A stretch of 64,000 nt of DNA from Neobacillus niacini (lineage in GTDB: Bacteria > Bacillota > Bacilli > Bacillales > Cytobacillaceae). Below are positions 26,589 to 36,512 of this stretch, piece by piece; the stretch's first letter is position 1; each line of letters starts with the position of its first letter. A program made the position numbers and the translations under genes. The DNA lies in contig NZ_JAUSZN010000001.1 in assembly GCF_030817595.1 (NCBI RefSeq), forward strand, positions 814,001 through 878,000, in the 5' to 3' direction. A model generated the notes under the pieces. It ran no database searches. It was not told the origin of the DNA and was given only the letters and a program-made list of their open reading frames with translations.

Positions 26589-27506
26589 TCAGTAAAGAAA
26601 TCTCCACAAATAGAAGGTTGCGTAGGACTCCCAATTCGTCCAATTTACTGCTAATTTCATAATTTCGTCTTTGGGTGGTTTCTTTTCTCTACCTAGTCGG
26701 TGTTTAATCGCATTCTGCAGACCCACATCATCAATAGGGAAAGCAGAGGGATATCGTAAACAGCGCATTAATACATAATTAGCCGTCCAGGGACCGATAC
26801 CTCGTATTTTAACTAGCATTTTCTCAGCACGTTTATAATCTCCTATTTCAAGCAGCATATCTTTTGATAATTTCCCATCAAGCATTAGTTGTGCAACTCC
26901 AATGAGATATTCAGATTTCTTTTTCGTCATGCGCAAGCTTTCCAATTCCTCGACAGCTAATCCTGCAATATCTTCAGGGGAAGGGAAGATCCAATAGGTG
27001 AGACCGTCATACAACACACTTCGACCAAATTGTTCGACAAAACGTCTTTTTAAGGTGTAGGCAAAAGAGAGGTTGATTTGTTGTCCTAAAATGCCCCAGC
27101 AAAGTGCTTCAAACAAATCAGGAATACCAATAATCCGCAAACCATAAAAAGATTCAACAGCTGGTCCCAGCAGAGGATCTACCTTTGCCATAGAATAAAA
27201 CGATTTCAAATCCCTGTCTAAATCGAACCACTCTCTGACATAGCGGGCGACATCATCTCGGATTATTTGGCTAGTTGACTTACTTTCACCTAAAAAACGT
27301 ATGAGTAAATGGTTTTCATCTACAGAACTAACCTCAATAAGTGGTGTTTCTCCTCCTATCGGAATAGCCTTGTAAATACGATCATGATGGATGTGAAAAA
27401 GGCATTCATTACTACTCCTTGAAAGGTAATTTATATTTTCTTTAAAGTTGAACTCTTTGGGTAAGGATAGTTTCAGTACATTCCCATTTTCTTCCCGAGA
27501 TTGCAT
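26589..27506 (-). CDS. alkA: DNA-3-methyladenine glycosylase (AlkA-like)
   Basis: A 305-residue base-excision glycosylase of the HhH-GPD superfamily, removing alkylated purines. Evidence: the helix-hairpin-helix LVKIRGIGPWTANYVLM and the catalytic Asp in FPIDDVGLQ 20 or so residues later, plus LCWGILGQQINLSFA in the helical core. The N-terminal 90 residues form the AlkA-type beta domain. ATG 27506 has GGAGG upstream. It diverges from the ogt gene, so both halves of alkylation repair share one intergenic control region. Confidence 0.87.
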   Translation of the reverse strand: MQSREENGNVLKLSLPKEFNFKENINYLSRSSNECLFHIHHDRIYKAIPIGGETPLIEVSSVDENHLLIRFLGESKSTSQIIRDDVARYVREWFDLDRDLKSFYSMAKVDPLLGPAVESFYGLRIIGIPDLFEALCWGILGQQINLSFAYTLKRRFVEQFGRSVLYDGLTYWIFPSPEDIAGLAVEELESLRMTKKKSEYLIGVAQLMLDGKLSKDMLLEIGDYKRAEKMLVKIRGIGPWTANYVLMRCLRYPSAFPIDDVGLQNAIKHRLGREKKPPKDEIMKLAVNWTNWESYATFYLWRFLY

Positions 27507-27656
27507 AATGATGAAAACCTCCGTTATTAAAGTACTAATTAAAGTTATAACACGATGGAAACCGAATTTCTTGTTTTTTCATTCTGAAAGACTTAAATCT
27601 GTTTCTGTTAACAGGTATACTGATGAAGAACAGATAATTATGGCGGGGGTTTGATG

Positions 27657-28175
27657 ATGAAACAAATACTATATTGGACACAGTTGGTTTATGATAATTG
27701 GAAACTCTTTATGGCAGCAACTTCTAATGGTCTTTGTTACGTTGGCTCTCAGGATAAGCCCTTTGAGGAGATGGAGATTTGGGTAAAAAAACATTACCCC
27801 GGCAGCCAATTGGTGCAGGATCTTACCGTAATGCAGCGATACGTAGATGAATTTAAAGAATTTTTTCAAGGTAAAAGGAATTCGTTTAGCATCCCCCAAG
27901 AATTAAAGGGAACCAAATTTCAGACAGATGTGTGGAATGCACTTTGTAAAATTCCTTACGGAGAAACATGTACATATTCAGATATTGCGACTGTGATTGA
28001 AAGACCATCAGCAGTCCGCGCCGTTGGTGCTGCAATTGGAGCAAATCCCGTTCTCTTAACAGTACCTTGTCATCGTGTAATTGGGAAGAACGGGAAACTT
28101 ACCGGGTTTCGCGGCGGATTGGAAATGAAGGAGCAGCTTTTAAAGCTCGAGCAAGGAAACCATATTAATCGCTGA
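27657..28175 (+). CDS. ogt: methylated-DNA-protein-cysteine methyltransferase
   Basis: Removes alkyl groups from O6-methylguanine by irreversible transfer to its Cys. The 172-residue protein has the active site PCHRVIG with the acceptor Cys, the recognition helix PSAVRAVGAAIGANP and the arginine finger region preceding it (IPYGETCTYSDIA). ATG 27657 (or 27654) follows GCGGGGG. It diverges from alkA. No Ada-type regulatory domain is attached, so it resembles AdaB/Ogt of Bacillus. Confidence 0.88.
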   Translation: MKQILYWTQLVYDNWKLFMAATSNGLCYVGSQDKPFEEMEIWVKKHYPGSQLVQDLTVMQRYVDEFKEFFQGKRNSFSIPQELKGTKFQTDVWNALCKIPYGETCTYSDIATVIERPSAVRAVGAAIGANPVLLTVPCHRVIGKNGKLTGFRGGLEMKEQLLKLEQGNHINR

Positions 28176-28238
28176 TAAAAGCGCCATTTTCTTGGACATA
28201 CTAATTCTTATGAATTCAGAAAACGAGGTGCTTATTTC

Positions 28239-28379
28239 ATGGAAGAAATCCAAGAAGTTAAATTTTGTGAAAACTGCGGCAGAGAAACGGTACATATGGT
28301 GAGAGAAGACCCGTTGGAAATCGAGTATATCTGCAAGGAATGCAACGATCAACAAGAACTGTTTAAATCGTTTTTTTAA
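28239..28379 (+). CDS. small zinc-ribbon protein (46 aa)
   Basis: A 46-residue protein with two Cys knuckles, KFCENCGRE and YICKECNDQ, spaced like a zinc ribbon. Start ATG 28239 has ACGAGGTG upstream and a terminator follows. The acidic remainder (MVREDPLEIEY) has no catalytic motif. Too short for many gene callers, but the paired CxxC motifs and ribosome site support it. Function unknown. Confidence 0.65.
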   Translation: MEEIQEVKFCENCGRETVHMVREDPLEIEYICKECNDQQELFKSFF

Positions 28380-28393
28380 GAACGATTATATTC

Positions 28394-28433
28394 AAAAAAG
28401 ACAGAGCCTTTTCTCGAGGCTCTGTCTTTTTTC
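28394..28433 (+). terminator. terminator after the zinc-ribbon gene
   Basis: A 15-bp stem AAAAAAGACAGAGCC/GGCTCTGTCTTTTTT. Confidence 0.9.
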
Positions 28434-28489
28434 TTGAACCCTAATCCGACCCGTACATACCATAGTAGTAACACCAAGGAGGGGTTACT

Positions 28490-28681
28490 TTGGTAACGAA
28501 CCATAATAATGTTTCAATTGGGACAGTTTCTGGCGGGATTGTTAACTTTGGCGGTGCTGTTTACATTTCACCCATCTCTATTACCAAAACGATCGGTGGC
28601 TCTGGCGAAAGCAACACAAGCCCCGAATCTGGGATGGACTCTGAAAATGAGCAAATCATGCGTTTCCCTGAGCGATGCTAA
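28490..28681 (+). CDS. GerPA/GerPF-family spore protein
   Basis: A 63-residue protein starting at TTG 28490 behind AAGGAGGGG. The core VSIGTVSGGIVNFGGAVYIS plus PISITKT matches the short GerPA/GerPF family of spore coat proteins that affect germinant passage through the coat. It precedes the germinant-receptor operon (28735-32540) but has its own terminator. Ordinary Bacillus carry a gerPABCDEF operon elsewhere, so this is probably an extra paralogue. Confidence 0.7.
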   Translation: MVTNHNNVSIGTVSGGIVNFGGAVYISPISITKTIGGSGESNTSPESGMDSENEQIMRFPERC

Positions 28682-28700
28682 CAAAGCACGCTTTTTTTTT
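28671..28700 (+). terminator. terminator after the GerPF-like gene
   Basis: AGCGATGCT-AACAA-AGCACGCT with T9; overlaps the end of the ORF. Confidence 0.7.
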
Positions 28701-28734
28701 GCAATAAAAGGGAGGATGGTATAAAGAGGTTTAG

Positions 28735-30291
28735 TTGGTAAATAATACTTTAAGCAAATGTTTATTGTGGAAGAGGGTGCTGAAATTGTTCTTTAAGAAG
28801 CTATTTTCACCTAATGGTAAATTACACCATAAGAACATGGATCCTATTCCAGAGACAAGAGAAAAAATGTCCTTTGAATTTAAAAAAAGACTGCAGGATA
28901 GCGCAGACGTTTTAGAGAATCAAATCGGAATATCAGGGATTACCTTATTCTCCGTAGGGACATTGATAGACAAAACCATGCTTCATAGAGATATTATTGA
29001 TCCGCTAAAAGATATACCTTTCGATTCTATCCAAAAAATTATGGAGCATTTGTCAATTGGTGAGATTGAAAAGTCAAATCAGATGGAAAAGGCAGTCCAA
29101 GCTGCTTTAGACGGAAATGTAATAATTTACTTAGAGGGGAATTCAGCCGTTCTATTAGCCAAAATCCCTTCTAGAGTTGGACGGTCCATTTCGTATGCTC
29201 AAAATGAATCTCAGGTCATTGGACCACAGGTGGCATTTACTGAAAGCTTAATGACCAATATCACCCTTGTAAGAAATTATATTAAGGATACATCTTTGTG
29301 CATTGAAAATTTACAGGTAGGATCTCGAACAAATAAATTAGTTTCTATTGTCTACATTAACGGTATTGTTTCTGAACAAATGGTTGGCAACCTTCGAAAA
29401 AGGATTCAAGATATAAAAATTGATGGAATACTTGACAGTTCTGTGTTGGAACAGCTCCTTGCTGAAAACTCATTAACCATATTTCCACAATTGGCTTTAA
29501 CGGAACGACCCGATCGTGTATCAGATTGGCTGCTAAAGGGAAAACTGGCAGTTTTTGTGGATGGAAGCTCGTTGGCTATTGTTGGTCCTCAATCCTTTAT
29601 GGAATTTTTTCAAAGTATGGAGGATAGTAATGTAAATTGGCAGATTGCGACATTCTGGCGATTATTAAGATTCATTGCCTTATTCCTTTCCGTTTTCTTT
29701 ACTGCTCTGTATGTTGCGTCCTTAACCTATCACTATGAGGTCATCCCACAAACTTTATTGTTTACACTTACTGAGTCACGGGCGAAGGTACCATTTCCTC
29801 CGATAATAGAAGCTCTATTATTAGAATTTATTATGGAATTATTACGAGAAGCGGGTGCACGTCTGCCGACAAAGGTAGGTCAAACGATGGGGATCGTTGG
29901 CGGTATCGTAATCGGAACCGCAGCTGTAGAAGCAGGTTTCACGAGTAACATCCTTATTATCATCATATCCTTAGGAGCTCTTGGCTCGTTCGTAACTCCA
30001 AGTTATACAATGGGTAATGTAATTCGTATTGTTCGTTTTCCCCTAATCATACTGGCTGGATGCTGGGGATATTATGGAATGATGTACGGCTTTTGCTTTT
30101 TACTCCTGCACCTGTTAAGACAATCCAGTCTGGGCAGTCCTTATCTAGCGCCATTTTATCCTCCGCGTTTTGCAGACTGGAAGGACAGTATCATTCGACT
30201 GCCATTATCCTTCACTAACAAAAGACCGGACTTAACTAGGGCTGAAGACGAATATAAATATGACCCAGTAAAGGCAAAAAAACATCATTGA
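28735..30291 (+). CDS. gerKA: spore germination receptor A subunit (GerA/GerKA family)
   Basis: A germinant-receptor A subunit of up to 518 residues. The N-terminal soluble part carries QVIGPQVAFTESLMTN and VVSIVYINGI-like strands, typical of the family, and the C-terminal half has about five membrane segments with FPPIIEALLLEFIMELLREA and GIVGGIVIGTAAVEAG. It resides in the spore inner membrane and works with the B and C subunits encoded next. Start uncertain: TTG 28735 with AAAGAGG, or TTG 28786 with AGAGGG. The gerK naming is by family; which germinant it senses is unknown. Confidence 0.85.
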   Translation: MVNNTLSKCLLWKRVLKLFFKKLFSPNGKLHHKNMDPIPETREKMSFEFKKRLQDSADVLENQIGISGITLFSVGTLIDKTMLHRDIIDPLKDIPFDSIQKIMEHLSIGEIEKSNQMEKAVQAALDGNVIIYLEGNSAVLLAKIPSRVGRSISYAQNESQVIGPQVAFTESLMTNITLVRNYIKDTSLCIENLQVGSRTNKLVSIVYINGIVSEQMVGNLRKRIQDIKIDGILDSSVLEQLLAENSLTIFPQLALTERPDRVSDWLLKGKLAVFVDGSSLAIVGPQSFMEFFQSMEDSNVNWQIATFWRLLRFIALFLSVFFTALYVASLTYHYEVIPQTLLFTLTESRAKVPFPPIIEALLLEFIMELLREAGARLPTKVGQTMGIVGGIVIGTAAVEAGFTSNILIIIISLGALGSFVTPSYTMGNVIRIVRFPLIILAGCWGYYGMMYGFCFLLLHLLRQSSLGSPYLAPFYPPRFADWKDSIIRLPLSFTNKRPDLTRAEDEYKYDPVKAKKHH

Positions 30292-30312
30292 CCTTAGGTA
30301 GTGGGTGACTAT

Positions 30313-31419
30313 ATGAAAGTTCAATATCAACCAAATCCTCCATATATTTTGAGTACCTTTATCCTATTTTTTATTATTCATTCGATACAAGTTGGGATAG
30401 GAATACAGGGGTTCCAAAGGTTAATATTTTTTGAAGCTAAGCAAGATGCATGGATTTCTGTTGTTTTAGCAGGCTTATTCACTCATATTGTCGTAATGGT
30501 GATGATTAAAACGTTGCAACTGTATGGGCCGACAGATATATATGGCCTCCATACTGAAGTGTATGGAAAATGGATTGGAAAGATTGTTAATAGTTTATAT
30601 ATCCTTTATTGCTTATGGATATTTTTGATTGTTTTAATAAACTATATTGAGGTTATGCAAACATGGGTTTTTCCAAACGTACCTACATGGATATTTTCAA
30701 TCTCTATCCTATTATTAGTTTTATATGGAGTTACAGGCGGATTAAGGGTAATCGTGGGTGCGTGTTTTTTCAGCATTATTCTTTCAGTCTGGATGTTGGG
30801 TTTCATCGGCTTTCCTTTACGTTTTGCTGACTTTCACCATCTTCTTCCCGTGATGGAATCAAGTATTATATCCATTCTCAAGGGGACACATAAAATGACT
30901 CTCACCGTAATAGGTTTTGAAATTCTTTATGTTGTTTACCCTTTCTTAAAGGAAAGAGAGAAAGTTACAAAGTTTGCTCATCTAGGAATTGCCGGTACGA
31001 ATCTCTTGTATTTAATCGTTATACTCATATCCATTACCTATTTTAGTCCTGGTCAATTAGAAAATACGATTTGGCCAACTCTTTCCTTATTTAAAATCGT
31101 AAAACTACCTTTTATCGAGAGAACAGAGTATGTAGCCGTTTCTTATTGGCTGCTCATCATCCTCCCGAATCTTATGCTATATTTGTGGGCCGCTGTACGC
31201 GGGGTAAGACGCACTTTTGAAAAACAAAGGAAAGGTCTCATCTGGATTTTTTCGTTTGCCATTTTTATAGGCAGTTTGTTTTTGAATTCACGTTCTAAAA
31301 TCAATCAATTTAACGACCTTTTTGACAGTATGGCTTTTTATATTACGTTTTGTTATCCATTTATACTTTTCATTTTGGCTTTGATAAAGAAAAAAATGAC
31401 ATCCCTTAAGGAGAAATAA
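30313..31419 (+). CDS. gerKB: spore germination receptor B subunit (GerAB/GerKB family)
   Basis: A 368-residue, ten-helix amino-acid/polyamine-transporter-like protein. The pattern GIQGFQRLIF-EAKQDAW and GVTGGLRVIVG is characteristic of the GerAB family, in which this subunit is thought to bind the germinant. ATG 30313 is preceded by GTGGGTG; a GTG at 30301 adds four residues. Gene lies 21 nt after the A subunit and 2 nt before the C subunit. Confidence 0.85.
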   Translation: MKVQYQPNPPYILSTFILFFIIHSIQVGIGIQGFQRLIFFEAKQDAWISVVLAGLFTHIVVMVMIKTLQLYGPTDIYGLHTEVYGKWIGKIVNSLYILYCLWIFLIVLINYIEVMQTWVFPNVPTWIFSISILLLVLYGVTGGLRVIVGACFFSIILSVWMLGFIGFPLRFADFHHLLPVMESSIISILKGTHKMTLTVIGFEILYVVYPFLKEREKVTKFAHLGIAGTNLLYLIVILISITYFSPGQLENTIWPTLSLFKIVKLPFIERTEYVAVSYWLLIILPNLMLYLWAAVRGVRRTFEKQRKGLIWIFSFAIFIGSLFLNSRSKINQFNDLFDSMAFYITFCYPFILFILALIKKKMTSLKEK

Positions 31420-31421
31420 TA

Positions 31422-32540
31422 ATGAAAAAAGGATGTTTTTGGTTTTGGACATTTTCCTTTTTGTTGCTGTGTGGCTGTGCACAACCTAGAATTCTTGAAG
31501 AAGTTGGCCTTATAACTACTTATGGACTTGATATTGCAAAGGATGGCAGTATTTTGGGAACAATGGTTGAATTAATGATTGATCCTACATCACCCCAAGA
31601 TGTTGTTATTTTAGAGACTGAGGCATTTTCAATAAGGGGAATTCGTAACAATGCAAATAAAAAGTCCTCTAAAAGGCTTTCCTCGGGACAGCTTCGTGTA
31701 ATGATATACGGTGAAGATTTACTTAAACAAGGAAACACAGGGATAGCTCAAACGTTGACAAATGACCCATCCATAAGTGATATGACGTACTTGGCAATGG
31801 CAGATGGGACAGCGCGTAATATTTTACATGTAAAAGCAAAACATATTCCTGATATCGGAATACACCTTTTCCGGCTTATCGATCAAAACACAAAAGAAAA
31901 AATGATGCCGTCAGCTACCCTGCAAGAAGTTTTACATAACCATTACTCGGTTGGCAGAGAACCAATTTTGCCCATTTTAAAAAAAGAAGGTAAGGAAGGA
32001 ATTGGTTTTTCAGGAGTAGGTTTGTTTAAAGGCAGTAAATTAGTTGGAAAAATAAGTGCTGACCAAAGCTTTTATTTAAACCTAATCATTGACAAATTTA
32101 AAGGCGGAAACAAGGATATCGAGATTAAAAGTTCGAAATTAAAGCCCAGGAACCGTCAGCTTGACAAAACGGCTGCCTCTATAGATTCAATTGTCAGCAG
32201 TAGTGATATTAAGCTAATAAACAAAGAAAAAGTGGAATTTGATATAAATATTAAACTTAATGCTAGGCTGCTTGAAATTACTAGTGAAATTGATCTTGGT
32301 AATCCAGAAAATATAAAACTAATCGAGAAGGAGATTACGAAGAGCATGACAAAAGAGATCGAGAAACTCATTACATATTGCCAAACAAAGGACTCGGATA
32401 TATTTGGACTGGGAGAAACATATCGAAGTTCAGTAAGGCACTCAAAGCTTACCGATGAAAAATGGTACAAAATGTTTAAAGAAGCTAATGTCAATGTAAA
32501 CCTAGACTTTAGTGTAAACAGAACAGGTCTTAATGAGTAA
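31422..32540 (+). CDS. gerKC: spore germination receptor C subunit, lipoprotein (GerAC/GerKC)
   Basis: A 372-residue lipoprotein. The signal peptide ends in the lipobox LLCGCAQ; the mature protein opens with EVGLITTYGLD, the family start. The C-terminal domain holds alternating strands (VEFDINIKLNARLLEIT) and an amphipathic helix rich in E/K (IEKEITKSMTKEIEKL). GerAC-type subunits sit on the outer face of the spore inner membrane. Start 2 nt after gerKB, ribosome site AAGGAG. Confidence 0.87.
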   Translation: MKKGCFWFWTFSFLLLCGCAQPRILEEVGLITTYGLDIAKDGSILGTMVELMIDPTSPQDVVILETEAFSIRGIRNNANKKSSKRLSSGQLRVMIYGEDLLKQGNTGIAQTLTNDPSISDMTYLAMADGTARNILHVKAKHIPDIGIHLFRLIDQNTKEKMMPSATLQEVLHNHYSVGREPILPILKKEGKEGIGFSGVGLFKGSKLVGKISADQSFYLNLIIDKFKGGNKDIEIKSSKLKPRNRQLDKTAASIDSIVSSSDIKLINKEKVEFDINIKLNARLLEITSEIDLGNPENIKLIEKEITKSMTKEIEKLITYCQTKDSDIFGLGETYRSSVRHSKLTDEKWYKMFKEANVNVNLDFSVNRTGLNE

Positions 32541-32570
32541 AAAAGCTGCCATTAAACCTGGCAGCTTTCT
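32541..32570. terminator. bidirectional terminator
   Basis: AAAGCTGCC/GGCAGCTTT stem between gerKC and the convergent pbuX. Confidence 0.85.
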
Positions 32571-32577
32571 TACATTA

Positions 32578-33890
32578 CTATAAAACAGCACCTTGACTGT
32601 TTGGATTTGTCGTTTGACTTTGCTTTGCTGGTCTAGCAACATTAAATACAATGTTTAAGAAAATGGCAGTCAAGCTTCCTGCAACAATCCCATTATTAGT
32701 AAGGATTTTTACACTTTCAGGGAGCTGCGCAAATAAATCTGGAACCGCGGTAACTCCAAGACCCATGCCCACTGAACAAGCAATAATTAAGAGATTTTCC
32801 TGTGAAGCAAATTCTACTTTACTTAACATTTTAATTCCATAAGCGATAACCATTCCAAACATGGCTACCATTGCTCCGCCTAAAACAGGAGTAGGAATCA
32901 CGGTAGTTAAAGCCCCAATTTTAGGAACGAATCCCAAAATAATCAACATTGTACCCATCGTGTAAATGACATTTTTTGTTTTGACACCAGACAGCTGCAA
33001 AAGCCCAACGTTTTGAGAATAAGTGGTATATGGGAATGCATTGAACAAGGCACCTAACATAATCGCAAGTCCTTCTGCACGATAACCTTTTGCTAAATCA
33101 CTTTCCTTTAACTTTCTTCCCGTAATATCACTTAGAGCAAAGTAGACACCTGTAGATTCTACTAAACTAACAATCGCAACGAGTGTCATTGTGATAATCG
33201 GTGTCCATTCAAAGGTAGGAGTACCGAAATAAAAAGGTTTTACCATATGGAACCAAGAGGCTTCACCAACTGCTGCAAAGTTTACCTTACCCATTAATGC
33301 GGCTACAATTGTTCCACCCGCAAGACCTAGAAGAATCGCAACAGAACGAATAAATCCTTTTGTAAAACGATAGAGAAGTATGATGAATAATAAAGTTCCG
33401 AAAGCTAAACTGATGTTTGAAAGACTTCCAAAATCTGGACTACCTTGTCCTCCAGCGATATTATTCATCGCAACCGGAATAAGGGTAATACCAATAATCG
33501 TAACAACTGATCCCGTAACAACAGGCGGGAAGAATTTAATTAACTTACTAAAGAAACTGGCAATTAAGACAACAATTAAACCAGAGACTAAAATCGAACC
33601 GTAAATAGCTGAAACACCGTATTCTCCGCCAATTGCTATCATTGGACCTACCGCAGTAAACGTACAGCCTAATACAATTGGCAAGCCAATTCCAAAAAAG
33701 CGATTCTGCCAAACTTGTAATATTGTCGCGATTCCGCACATTAAAATATCAATCGAAACTAAATAGGTTAATTGCTCTCCAGTAAGGTTCAATGCACCTC
33801 CGACAATAAGTGGGACGATGACAGCTCCTGCATACATAGCCAATACATGTTGAATACCTAAAGATGCGATTTTGAACGGATGTTGTTTCA

Positions 33891-33891
<1 letters not shown>
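32578..33891 (-). CDS. pbuX: xanthine permease
   Basis: A 437-residue nucleobase:cation symporter 2 protein, importing xanthine. The opening LGIQHVLAMYAGAVIVPLIV and the later segments TGSVVTIIGITLIPVAMN and LVESTGVYFALSDITGR are typical of PbuX/UraA-type transporters. The start codon shares its region with the xpt stop (coordinates meet at 33891), meaning tight coupling. With xpt it forms the classical xpt-pbuX operon under a guanine riboswitch. Confidence 0.9.
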
Positions 33892-34566
<675 letters not shown>

Positions 34567-34610
34567 ATAAACCAAATGTATGGACGCGAAATAACGCCGT
34601 TAGCATTACC

Positions 34611-34681
34611 CACTCATAGTCGGATTGTTAACGGCAATCCGGTAGAAACTTGCAGGCCATATTCCTGCGATTATATGAGTG
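34611..34681 (-). promoter_or_regulatory. guanine riboswitch aptamer
   Basis: Minus-strand P1 arms CACTCATA/TATGAGTG enclose GCAGGAATATGGCCTGC (P2) and CCGGATTGCCG...CAATCCG (P3), with the joining TTTCTACC and GACTATG sequences. The C in GACTAT is the purine-pairing base and specifies guanine/xanthine rather than adenine. It closely matches the B. subtilis xpt aptamer and precedes a terminator, so ligand binding turns expression off. Confidence 0.93.
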
Positions 34682-34910
34682 AAACCTTATAAATTTATTT
34701 TCATTATAACCATCGTGGAAAAGGAAAGCAATGGTTTTTTAAGCAAAAGACGAACGATAGATTTTTTTAAGGATGTATTGTTCGTGTTGTGAAAGCGCTT
34801 TATTTATTATTCTAAAAGGTCTTATTCTATGATTGAATAACCATTCATTTTCAGTTACTATTGAAACAGGAAGTTTATTCAGAAAATTCTAAATCAAAGG
34901 AGAGTCGACC

Positions 34911-35909
34911 ATGCAAAAAACAATCCCTGAAAATTGGTGGAATCAGCTGAGGCTACCTGTAATTTCTGCACCGATGTTTTTAGTATCGGGTCCTGAACTA
35001 GTGAAAAATTGCTGCTTAAATGGTGTTATTGGGTCATTTCCAGCTCCAAACGCAAGACCGATTGAGGTACTGGATCAATGGATGGGTCAGTTGAATGAAG
35101 AATTAGAAAAAGCCAGGGCAGCAGAGCCTGAACGTAAAATTGCTCCTTGGGCGATGAATATGGTTGTACATAGCACCTATAGCCGTCTTCAGGACGAATT
35201 AGAGTTAATCAAAAAGCACAAACCCCAATTGGTAATCACTTCATTAGGTAGTCCGAAACACGTAGTAGACATTGTCCATGAATATGGGGGATTAGTTTTC
35301 TCAGATGTTAGCGATTTAAAATTTGCCCGTAAGGCTGCAGAAACCGGTGTTGACGGACTAATACTAGTTGCAAGCGGTGCTGGCGGCCATGCTGGACAAA
35401 TTAATAGCTTTGCGTTTGTTGATATGGTCCGTACTTTTTGGGACGGCATTATTGTCCTTGCTGGTGCGATTTCAACAGGGAAGGGCATATTAGCCGCACA
35501 GGCAGCTGGTGCTGACTTAGCTTATATGGGTACAAGATTTATCGTAGCTACAGAAAGTATGGCAAATGATGATTATAGGGAAATGCTTGTGAATTCTAAC
35601 CAGGAGGATATCATCCTAACCGATGCCTTTTCTGGGGTCAGAGCAAATATGCTCATTCCGAGTATCCAAAAAGCAGGACTTGATCCCGCTCAGTTGGTTA
35701 AAAAGGAGAAGGTGGATTTTGATAATATGCACGGTAAACCAGAAGCGAAAGCGTGGCGTGATATTTGGAGCGCAGGGCATGGAGTAGGTGCGATTGATAA
35801 GATTGAATCTGCTGGAGAAATCATTCAGCGATTAGAAGGAGAATATCAAGAAGCTTTAAATAAAGTGAACCAAACTGCAGCCAAAGTAAACAGATTAACT
35901 GTAAAATAA
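34911..35909 (+). CDS. nitronate monooxygenase (NPD family)
   Basis: A 332-residue FMN-dependent TIM-barrel enzyme that oxidises alkyl nitronates. Seen: PVISAPMFLVSGPELVKNCC at the N-terminus, the flavin-phosphate segment GADLAYMGTRFIVATESMA and a Gly-rich ASGAGGHAGQ with the catalytic-region His. CTAATTGTATTACTA-like control is not seen. AAAGGAGAG precedes ATG 34911. It stands alone, and a terminator shared with the opposite gene follows. Confidence 0.83.
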   Translation: MQKTIPENWWNQLRLPVISAPMFLVSGPELVKNCCLNGVIGSFPAPNARPIEVLDQWMGQLNEELEKARAAEPERKIAPWAMNMVVHSTYSRLQDELELIKKHKPQLVITSLGSPKHVVDIVHEYGGLVFSDVSDLKFARKAAETGVDGLILVASGAGGHAGQINSFAFVDMVRTFWDGIIVLAGAISTGKGILAAQAAGADLAYMGTRFIVATESMANDDYREMLVNSNQEDIILTDAFSGVRANMLIPSIQKAGLDPAQLVKKEKVDFDNMHGKPEAKAWRDIWSAGHGVGAIDKIESAGEIIQRLEGEYQEALNKVNQTAAKVNRLTVK

Positions 35910-35931
35910 TACAGGTGATTGGCTAACAATC

Positions 35932-35973
35932 AAAAAGAACCTATCCCACTAATCAACGGGAAGGTTCTTTTTT
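35932..35973. terminator. bidirectional terminator
   Basis: AAAAGAACCT/AGGTTCTTTT stem with a short internal CCC/GGG. Confidence 0.85.
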
Positions 35974-36243
35974 CTTTGCCACCATTTTAATTACTTTATA
36001 GCCAGGCTTTATTTTCACTCGTTTTGTTTCCTTAGCTGTTTTCACTTGATAGAGAGTGAATTTTTTCGGCTGGTGCTCCAGCATTTCGACCTTTTGGACA
36101 TTTTCATTACGATAGTATTTGTGAATCTTACGTATTTGTTTATCTTGCTTTTCACCAAACAGCAAATCGTAAAGGTAAATAAAAATAAAGACAAAAATGC
36201 CTCCGACAATAATTGTGTAAAGTAATGATGAAATTGATTCCAC
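35953..36243 (-). CDS. small membrane protein, unknown
   Basis: A 96-residue protein with one transmembrane segment (about residues 7-29, LLYTIIVGGIFVFIFIYLYD), then a strongly basic, Lys-rich tail (KRVKIKPGYKVIKMV) of beta character. No recognised family; the N-out or N-in orientation is not certain. Start 36243 with AGGAAGGATG. Lies between convergent nmo and divergent kbl. Confidence 0.6.
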   Translation of the reverse strand: MESISSLLYTIIVGGIFVFIFIYLYDLLFGEKQDKQIRKIHKYYRNENVQKVEMLEHQPKKFTLYQVKTAKETKRVKIKPGYKVIKMVAKKKEPSR

Positions 36244-36512
36244 GTATTACATCCTTCCTGTTCTTAAACAATGTATGTTCTTCATTATACCTTTTTTGCC
36301 TCATTTGAAAAATAACATGTTTTTAAAATGGATAACCTAAAAATGCAAAAAAAATTTTTATTACGAATGTCTTTTTGGGGTGAACATTTCCAAAAAAGTG
36401 TGATAAAGTATAGTAAAGAAAGCCTTTAACTAAGGGTATTCATCAAGTATTATGATGTCCTTCTCAGGCGGACAATTGTTTTTCTAAAAGCGACAATAAG
36501 GGGGAATAAAAA

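Noticed and set aside
28509..28724. ORF overlapping the GerPF-like gene in another frame
   Set aside because: No ribosome site; the TTG-started frame at 28490 has AAGGAGGGG and the GerPF pattern.
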